In this document: positions 47,615 through 53,667 of the stretch, piece after piece
How positions within the stretch are numbered: position 1 is the stretch's first letter
How the letters are laid out: the number at the start of each line of letters is the position of its first letter
NCBI GenBank assembly: GCA_949295505.1
Contig: CASFLH010000095.1
Coordinates: 1-53,667 of the forward strand
Direction: 5' to 3'
From: an uncultured Spirochaetales bacterium
GTDB taxonomy: Bacteria; Spirochaetota; Spirochaetia; Sphaerochaetales; Sphaerochaetaceae
Length of the DNA stretch: 53,667 bases
Program-made: the position numbers and the translations under genes
Notes under the pieces: generated by a model
What the model was told of the DNA's origin: nothing
Seen by the model: the letters and a program-made list of their open reading frames with translations, nothing else
Databases searched by the model: none

Positions 47615-50182
47615 TTATCTAGCAACTGTGAGAGTAATTTCCTGTGTGGCTACTTCCTCAATATATGGAGCAGCTGTTTCATCTGCATAAGCAGCAGTTG
47701 TATAAGTAATCACAACTGTATATGTATGACCCCACTCCGCATTGAAACTTGAAGAAACTTTGGATCCCGTCTCAGGCGTTCCATCATAAATTGCGATTTC
47801 AGGATCATCTACAGTACCATGCTTTGTAGCACCAGTAACCTTGAAATTGCTAAGAACATATGACTCAACATCCGGACTAAGCTTATCAGTAATTGGCGTG
47901 GATCCCTCTTCAGTTACATACTCAAGTCCAAATGTACCTTCAACATAAGATACACCATCAAATGTCCAAGTATCTTCACTATCATAGCTCTGGATCTGCT
48001 TAGTCTGCTTTACACCCTGTGCATCGACATAGGACACAGTGAAGATTACCTGGTTGCCTGTCTCTTCAATATTCTTGTCGCTTACAACAGAAACAGACTC
48101 AATCTTAACTTCAGGCTTTCCATCATAACCTTCGAATACTGTTGTCTCTACAGAAGCATTTGCAATCTTGACAGTATAGTCTGCTGCTCTGTTGCTGATT
48201 GTCTGGCCAACTCTGTTGTCATAACCAGATGCAAGACCAAACTCAAGAGCGCTAAGAGCGTCTTCAGCAATGTATCCAAGACCAGCTTCGACTGTGACAG
48301 GATCACTTGTGATGAATTCCTTTACTCCCTTAGAAGTCTCTACAAGAGCATAAACCTGATAATCAACAGCCTCTTTACCAACAGTGATGGAATCAGTTTC
48401 AACAGTTTCATCATCGCCATTCTTAATGAATGTGTAACCATTTTCGAGAGTGGATACAACACCATCAGCATTAACGGCATTAACTACGAATCCTGCAAGT
48501 TTAGATCCTACCATTGGTTCTGTCTTTGCTGCATTCATTGTTTCATACTCGAAGCTTACTTCAAGGTCTGTAGGATAAGCAGTTGCAAGACTATCCTTGA
48601 TATCCTCAGAATATGCGTACTTCGTTACAGCAGCATTGCCTGTTCCTTCGGTATATGCAACATATACATAGAGAGAATCAGTACCTGCGAATGATGTCGC
48701 AGTTGCTTCGGTTACAGAACCTGTAGTCGTTGAATATCCAACCTTAGAAGGTGTTACAGTCTTATCAAGTTCCTCAGCTGTCTCTCCGTCAACAGTATAG
48801 CTAGCTGTTACAACAACATCAGATGCTGAGAGAGCAGGTACAGCATTATACTCTTTCATCTTTGCCGGATACTCAAATCCTGTTGCAAATTTGAGTTCAA
48901 TAGAATCAAGAACTGGAGCAGGAGTTGGTTCAGTAATAGTACCAACATTGACACTCGAAGTACTGACTACTCCATTATACTTTGCGAATACAAACAGATT
49001 TGTTGCGCCTTCAGCAGGAACCTTTGTATCTGTTATTTCCGTGAAAGTCGCCCCAGTGGTGGAGTAAACGAAAGTCGGTTCAGAGACATAATCCTTAATT
49101 CTATCGCCATTATCTGTATATGTGACAATAAAATCAGCAGGATCGATAACAGGAAGAGCTTCGCCCTTAACTGGCTTATAATCAAGAGCACCAACTTTTG
49201 CCGCAGTGATGTCAACAGTTATAGTCTCAAGAGTTACAGAAGTTTCGGACTCTGCACGAAGATTTCCAAGAACCGCTCTCACGTCAAGGTTTGTCTCACC
49301 AACAAGCTTGCCTGTCTCAAGTGGAAGGTCATCCTGTACAAACATAAGCTCAAGGCCTTCAACATTCTCTGCAAGAACATCAGACTCTTTTTCTTCCGAA
49401 TAGTCTACACCCTTGAACTTTACATTGATTGTTACATCCTCGAAAGCTGGTCTTGGGATGTAATCATAATCGAATGCATAAAGCTTCAGGCTGTCCTTTG
49501 GTTCGATGCTTACGATTTCAAGAATGTCATCAGCTGTGTAAACCTTTGATGGCTCAAACTCTGCTGTGAAGTAAAGCTTGCCGTATGGCTTTGCAGCATC
49601 TGCAGGTACACCAACCTGTGGAATGACATTGTAGTATGCCTGGACCTGTGGCTCTGCGGAAGATGGCTCATTTCCTACATAATTGATTTCCGTATCAATT
49701 GTATACTCTGTAGATGTAAGAGTCATTGTCTTCTCTGCGTTGTCAGAATCAAGGTATGTAGCTACTACTGTGATGTCCTCTGGGCGAAGCTTGGAAGCTG
49801 CTTCCCCGTTTACCTCAGGTGCAGTAACAGCAAGGCTCTTGATTGTGTAAACATTGAGAGCCACTTCCTCAGTTACCGGTTCTCCAAGATAATCATTGCC
49901 ATAGAAAACAGTTGCTGTGTCACCGATAGCTACCTTGCCATCTTCGGCACCACCAAACACAACCTTTGCAGTTGCATCGTCTGTTACTCTCTTTCCATTG
50001 TCGTAATTGACTGTGATAGAGAACTTACCAGGGTCAAATGTCTGTCCGACAAGGAAGTCACCGGATACCACGTTCCCGCCTACTACGAAGCTTGGAATTA
50101 CCGGCGCATTATCGCATCCTACGAACATAGCGAGCGCCATGAGGGCACAGATGCACGTCAAAAGAATAGATTTCTTCTTCAT
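47615..50182 (-). CDS. Large surface lipoprotein with Ig-like repeats
   Basis: An 855-residue lipoprotein. The start at 50182 (MKKKSILLTC) follows AGGAG and lies 18 bases inside a TTG-started longer frame. Residues 1-23 are a signal with lipobox ending in FVGC. The rest is a series of about five to six beta-sandwich units with motifs like FSITVNYDNGKRVTD, ITVVATYLDSDNAEKTMTL, VTINVKFKGVDYSEE, FIVTYTDNGDRIKDY and VVVTASYTVDGETAEE. These match the bacterial Ig-like group (Big_3-like). Codon use is clearly AT-richer than its neighbours, suggesting acquisition or relaxed selection. Probably exposed on the outer membrane and used for binding or display. Confidence 0.85.
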   Translation of the reverse strand: MKKKSILLTCICALMALAMFVGCDNAPVIPSFVVGGNVVSGDFLVGQTFDPGKFSITVNYDNGKRVTDDATAKVVFGGAEDGKVAIGDTATVFYGNDYLGEPVTEEVALNVYTIKSLAVTAPEVNGEAASKLRPEDITVVATYLDSDNAEKTMTLTSTEYTIDTEINYVGNEPSSAEPQVQAYYNVIPQVGVPADAAKPYGKLYFTAEFEPSKVYTADDILEIVSIEPKDSLKLYAFDYDYIPRPAFEDVTINVKFKGVDYSEEKESDVLAENVEGLELMFVQDDLPLETGKLVGETNLDVRAVLGNLRAESETSVTLETITVDITAAKVGALDYKPVKGEALPVIDPADFIVTYTDNGDRIKDYVSEPTFVYSTTGATFTEITDTKVPAEGATNLFVFAKYNGVVSTSSVNVGTITEPTPAPVLDSIELKFATGFEYPAKMKEYNAVPALSASDVVVTASYTVDGETAEELDKTVTPSKVGYSTTTGSVTEATATSFAGTDSLYVYVAYTEGTGNAAVTKYAYSEDIKDSLATAYPTDLEVSFEYETMNAAKTEPMVGSKLAGFVVNAVNADGVVSTLENGYTFIKNGDDETVETDSITVGKEAVDYQVYALVETSKGVKEFITSDPVTVEAGLGYIAEDALSALEFGLASGYDNRVGQTISNRAADYTVKIANASVETTVFEGYDGKPEVKIESVSVVSDKNIEETGNQVIFTVSYVDAQGVKQTKQIQSYDSEDTWTFDGVSYVEGTFGLEYVTEEGSTPITDKLSPDVESYVLSNFKVTGATKHGTVDDPEIAIYDGTPETGSKVSSSFNAEWGHTYTVVITYTTAAYADETAAPYIEEVATQEITLTVAR

Positions 50183-50399
50183 CGTATTCTTCTCCTCCAA
50201 AGTTTATCTGCAAATACAATAGCCCCCCCTAACTTTGATTGTCAAGCTTTTTCATGCCCAAAAGGAGGGTTATTTTCAAGTTCTGAAGAGAATGAAGGAG
50301 TGCGATGTAGGCTAATTCCATATGTATGATGGAAATATAGAAGTTATACAAGAAAATGTGCCCTGAAGGAGTATTTTCACTCAATCAGGGCTTTTTGAC
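50183..50399. other. Gap between the lipoprotein and helicase genes
   Basis: About 217 bases without a coding frame. They contain the lipoprotein Shine-Dalgarno, an AT-rich stretch around 50260-50345 and the helicase terminator. No RNA gene is seen. Confidence 0.6.
50360..50396 (-). terminator. Terminator after the helicase gene (bidirectional form)
   Basis: GCCCTGA (50360-50366) pairs with TCAGGGC (50385-50391), with an inner GAGT/ACTC extension. AT runs flank it on both sides (the stretch 50392-50396 is TTTTT on the + strand), so it can end transcripts from either direction. It lies 4 bases after the helicase stop. Confidence 0.75.
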
Positions 50400-53300
50400 T
50401 TATTCCGCCTTGTTTTTCCTGTATTTCTCAGGAATTATCTCCTGAACATTCTCAGGAAAGGCATTATTCATGACTTTTGAAGGAACACGGAGACAGAAGG
50501 GATGATCCTTGATAGTTAGTCCTTTGCGTCCTGAAAGGAAATCCTTGAAGAATTTTGTGTTCTCCTCCTTTCTCCAGTTCCTTATCTCCTGTCCGGCGTT
50601 ATCCAGGGCTTTCAGGATTACAGGAGTGAAATCAGGATCGAGCTCTGTCCTCCTTAGATACCTTGTTACATTGTATATGCCATTCAGGATGCCTTCAGGT
50701 CCCAGATCTCCATATTTCTCCGCCGCAAAGAGAAGCGCTTTTGTGGACAGCGCGGCATCCCAACCGCTTTTAAGAGCTCCATCTGCCGCTGCGTAGAGGC
50801 TTGCTATTATCAGGAAGTCTCCGGCGTCCCCATCCTTATGGTTCTTCGAGAATTCATCCGCCGCCTCCCTTGTGATCTTATTCAGTTCATGCTCTCCTCT
50901 AATCCAGGCAAGAGCTTCAGGAGATGCATGTTTCTTAAGGCAATCGAGTGCGAATGACTCATCTTCATTCAGCTCTCTTCCGAACGTGCTGTCACGTCCA
51001 AGAATCTCTTCACGGAGCCTGTGTGAAAGCGTGCAGATGACAGAGTCTCTCATCTTCGCCATGCCAAGGATGCGGAAGCATTCAGGAATGGTTGTATCAT
51101 CATCAGGAAGGAATGAAATGATAGCCTGAAGCATTGCTCTTCCGCTTTCTCCTGCTGATATTAACGCATTGCGAGCTATCAACTGGAGTGCGAATGCGGC
51201 GTATCCGTCACTTCCGTCCAGGGTATAGCCAATCTCCTGAAGGAAATTCATGATAGCCCTGAGATCGCCTACGGATGAGAATGTTCCTCCCTTCTGCATC
51301 GCAAGCGAGTACAGAAGAATCAACAGCACTTCATTGATTATGCGCCTCATGGTGCCGAGACCGCCCCATTCGTCATTTGTCAGTATCTTCCTCAGCACGC
51401 CAAGAAGTACCATCGTGTCTCCCTGCACCGCGGCAGAGCGGGCAAAGATGTAGCGGATCTGTTCCCTTGATTCCGGTGTGTTCTCCTTCTTCAGGGCTGC
51501 AATGCGGTCCTCAGCACCGCTGGGAATACGGAAAGATGAATAGTCCGGAGCATTGATCACAAAAAGGTTATTCTTTGCCCTGGCCGTGACTGTATAGCAC
51601 CAGCGGATATACCCATTAAGCGTCATTGATTTCATTGGGTCGTACTTGATGAAGACATCGTCCCACTCTCCGCCCTGAGACTTGTGCCCTGTCATGGCAT
51701 AGCCAAACATGCATTCCGTTGCCTGCATCCAGTAGTCATCTGCCATCTCTTCCACGAGTGCATCAGAGCGCCAGAGGTTTCTCGTGCTGCTGATACCATT
51801 ACGCTTGCAGAAATCCAGAATCATCAAGGTATCAAGACGCTGCGTACGTCCTCCGCGAGAAGGCTTGAGAGTTTCTTTAAGACACACCAGACGCTGCTGG
51901 TCTTTCTTACGGTCATATCCAATGACATCGAAGACTATATTGTAGAAGCGAAGACCTTTGGCTCTTCTCCAGCCAACGACATCAGCAGAGAGGTCAGACT
52001 CATCCGCTTCCTTCACGCTTGTCACGATGATGCGGTTACCATTGAAGACATCTTCATCGAAATAGTCCCCGTCGTCCTCAGCTTCCGCTATGCGCTGGAG
52101 TCCATTTTGCTCTTTGAGTCTGTCTGCATAGCTGTTGGAGCAGATCATGATGATGTCTCCGGGAATCGGTTCATTCTCAGGGTATCCAAGGAGCGCCCTT
52201 ATGCTGGTATTAAGCTGCATTACGCTTTTGTTGGCTGCGGCTATGAATACTCTGGTTGACAGCTTTTCAGCTTTCTCCGCAGGGGTTGCAAGGTGAAGCG
52301 CATCGCGAACATATGAATCGATGCCACTCTGAAGGCTGATTGAATACACTCCATCCCCCGCTTTCTCCGGAGAGGGGATGCTTCCCCCTTCCAACATGCC
52401 GCGGAAAGCATTGGCATAATTCAGTATGGCTCCATCTTGTCTGTATACATGACGGAGAATGAATGTATTCACATTGCATCCAAAGCGCTCATAGAGGTCA
52501 TACGGGGCAAGGGCTTCTGAGAGCTCTTCCCTGACAGGAGGAAGCTGCGCGTCATCACCGAAGAATACGACCGTCCCGATATGATGCCGCATCGCATACT
52601 CCATGATGTCCGCAAGAATCGAGCCTGAATCGATAAGAGTATCAGAATCATTGTCGTTTTCACTGCGTTTCTGGAAGCTCCTTGATACATCTATTGTCGA
52701 AGGAATCATGGAGGACTCGTCCACGATCATGGCGGAGACCTTGCGTCCTTTTGCTGCCGCGTCCTCCTCTTCTACGATGGTCATGCGGAAAACGAAATAC
52801 GGCAAGGATCCCGCCTGCTCGATACTACGGGATGTAAGATAGATGCTTCTGTGTATTGTCTTGGCATCAGATGTGCCTTCTGGTTTTCTGAGGTTGATGA
52901 CATCAGCAGCCCTTCCTGTAGGAGCCATCACCATCGGAGACCTCTCTCCGGAAAGCCTGCCGAGAAGTCCTGTAAGAATCCTGGTCTTTCCCGTTCCAGC
53001 CTTGCCGGTGACTATGATGACCTGCGGCCTGAAGACTGAAGGCGCTGCAATCCCAGTCCTTCGTCTCACAGCAGCATCGGCTGTGTGAGCATTGTTGACG
53101 ATCATATTGACGATTTTCGAGACAAGATAATCCTCATCGGTGCCTTCCTCTGGAAGCTCTTCGAATACAGGAGCTGTGTCGGATCCACGGAAGATACACA
53201 GAGCGGATGAAAGACGCTCTGTATCACTGCGGAATGTTTTCCGCTCCTCCAGCTCCGCCCCGATCTCATGAATCTTCTTCCACACATCATCGGCTATTCC

Positions 53301-53522
53301 TTCAATTGATTTATAAGGCCACGAGACAATCTTCTCATCAGGATTGCCTTCTGCTGTTATAGAGACAGTCTTCGCGTTTTTATCAACAAGGAATGAATAC
53401 CCACACAGTGCAGCTCCTTTGAAGAGTATCTGGCTATTGCCGAAACTGCATCCCTTGCGTATTGTCTCCTTCAGCTTCACGCTGCTGTTTCCTTCAAAAC
53501 GATATGACAGGATTCCTCCCAT
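50400..53522 (-). CDS. RecD2/UvrD-like AAA helicase with long C-terminal extension
   Basis: A 1040-residue protein starting at 53522 (MGGILSYRFEG), where AGGAGG lies 7 bases upstream; the frame extends 35 residues further but with no ribosome site. Residues about 1-160 form an N-terminal domain of unknown type. Walker A is GKAGTGKT (K179), Walker B IVDESSM (D268, E269), motif III FFGDDAQLPPV, and motif V/VI GYAMTGHKSQGGEWDDVFI near 610. This is a superfamily 1 helicase core of the RecD2/AAA_30 + UvrD_C_2 group, normally a 5'-3' DNA helicase in repair. Residues about 660-1040 are helical and of no family I know. The N-terminal OB/HhH region of RecD2 is not visible. Confidence 0.85.
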   Translation of the reverse strand: MGGILSYRFEGNSSVKLKETIRKGCSFGNSQILFKGAALCGYSFLVDKNAKTVSITAEGNPDEKIVSWPYKSIEGIADDVWKKIHEIGAELEERKTFRSDTERLSSALCIFRGSDTAPVFEELPEEGTDEDYLVSKIVNMIVNNAHTADAAVRRRTGIAAPSVFRPQVIIVTGKAGTGKTRILTGLLGRLSGERSPMVMAPTGRAADVINLRKPEGTSDAKTIHRSIYLTSRSIEQAGSLPYFVFRMTIVEEEDAAAKGRKVSAMIVDESSMIPSTIDVSRSFQKRSENDNDSDTLIDSGSILADIMEYAMRHHIGTVVFFGDDAQLPPVREELSEALAPYDLYERFGCNVNTFILRHVYRQDGAILNYANAFRGMLEGGSIPSPEKAGDGVYSISLQSGIDSYVRDALHLATPAEKAEKLSTRVFIAAANKSVMQLNTSIRALLGYPENEPIPGDIIMICSNSYADRLKEQNGLQRIAEAEDDGDYFDEDVFNGNRIIVTSVKEADESDLSADVVGWRRAKGLRFYNIVFDVIGYDRKKDQQRLVCLKETLKPSRGGRTQRLDTLMILDFCKRNGISSTRNLWRSDALVEEMADDYWMQATECMFGYAMTGHKSQGGEWDDVFIKYDPMKSMTLNGYIRWCYTVTARAKNNLFVINAPDYSSFRIPSGAEDRIAALKKENTPESREQIRYIFARSAAVQGDTMVLLGVLRKILTNDEWGGLGTMRRIINEVLLILLYSLAMQKGGTFSSVGDLRAIMNFLQEIGYTLDGSDGYAAFALQLIARNALISAGESGRAMLQAIISFLPDDDTTIPECFRILGMAKMRDSVICTLSHRLREEILGRDSTFGRELNEDESFALDCLKKHASPEALAWIRGEHELNKITREAADEFSKNHKDGDAGDFLIIASLYAAADGALKSGWDAALSTKALLFAAEKYGDLGPEGILNGIYNVTRYLRRTELDPDFTPVILKALDNAGQEIRNWRKEENTKFFKDFLSGRKGLTIKDHPFCLRVPSKVMNNAFPENVQEIIPEKYRKNKAE

Positions 53523-53607
53523 GGACAAACCTCCTACGGCAATCGTAGCATCGAATCCGAACAGAAGGAACAGAATGTGTATGACAAAAGAGGAAACAGG
53601 CAATCCT

Positions 53608-53634
53608 GAAAACGAAACCTCCTGCAAGAGGAGG
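53608..53634 (-). terminator. Terminator of a gene beyond the right edge
   Basis: On the reverse strand CCTCCT and AGGAGG form a stem with a CTTGC loop, followed by TTTCGTTTTC. It lies upstream of the helicase gene and so belongs to a reverse-strand gene outside the window. Confidence 0.75.
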
Positions 53635-53667
53635 CTGCGTCCGATTACGTCGGGGAGAAGATGAGAT

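Overview
The window looks like chromosomal DNA from an anaerobic, host- or gut-associated bacterium with an outer membrane. A spirochaete of the Sphaerochaetaceae/Treponemataceae type is my best guess. The reasons are moderate GC, an outer-membrane-type beta barrel ending in Phe, several lipoproteins with spirochaete-like signal peptides, a type III glutamine synthetase, rubredoxin, a MATE pump, DarA and a sugar ABC system run by a YesN/LytS-type two-component pair. This assignment is an inference from gene content; there is no rRNA or tRNA in the window to settle it.

Layout. 1-5.3 kb: a cut-off TetR regulator, an ilvA/HAD-phosphatase operon, a second TetR regulator, metK and an integral membrane protein. 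5.4-12.6 kb: M18 aminopeptidase, ThpR, an SSS symporter divergent from a small rubredoxin gene, type III glutamine synthetase, a small exported protein and the cyclic-di-AMP receptor DarA. 12.6-28.1 kb: a carbohydrate-use locus with an unrecognised 806-residue protein, two ABC permeases, a solute-binding protein, a response regulator plus sensor kinase, GH2 beta-galactosidase, a small NifU-like protein and GH38 alpha-mannosidase, followed by a phosphohexomutase. 29.9-38.4 kb: a Schlafen-AlbA_2 regulator with a striking inverted repeat in front of it, a MATE pump, a beta-barrel/lipoprotein pair and an OYE-type flavin/Fe-S oxidoreductase. 38.6-42.6 kb: a visibly AT-rich accessory island with a RloA/RloB-type pair (putative phage defence), an unrecognised gene remnant and a DUF4143 ATPase gene interrupted by one in-frame amber codon. 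42.7-47.2 kb: a tightly overlapping five-gene operon of two membrane proteins (one DUF5058-like), an M20 peptidase and both subunits of aconitase X. 47.3-53.6 kb: an orphan 70-residue HTH protein, a large Ig-like lipoprotein and a RecD2/UvrD-like helicase with a long C-terminal extension.

How the genes work together. The carbohydrate locus reads as import (binding protein and permeases), sensing (kinase and response regulator) and cytoplasmic trimming of galactosides and alpha-mannosides, with the phosphohexomutase feeding sugar phosphates to central metabolism. The aconitase X operon reads as uptake of an N-acylated or peptide-like compound, hydrolysis by the M20 enzyme and dehydration of the released hydroxy acid (possibly a hydroxyproline). 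Neither substrate can be read directly from the sequence.

A cross-cutting signal is that several genes (ilvA, metK, the response regulator, the NifU-like gene, the aconitase X large subunit and, with one extra base, the oxidoreductase) lack a clear Shine-Dalgarno sequence and instead have a -10-like hexamer ending 6 or 7 nt before the start codon. That is the geometry of leaderless mRNAs. Neighbouring genes have ordinary AGGAG-type sites.
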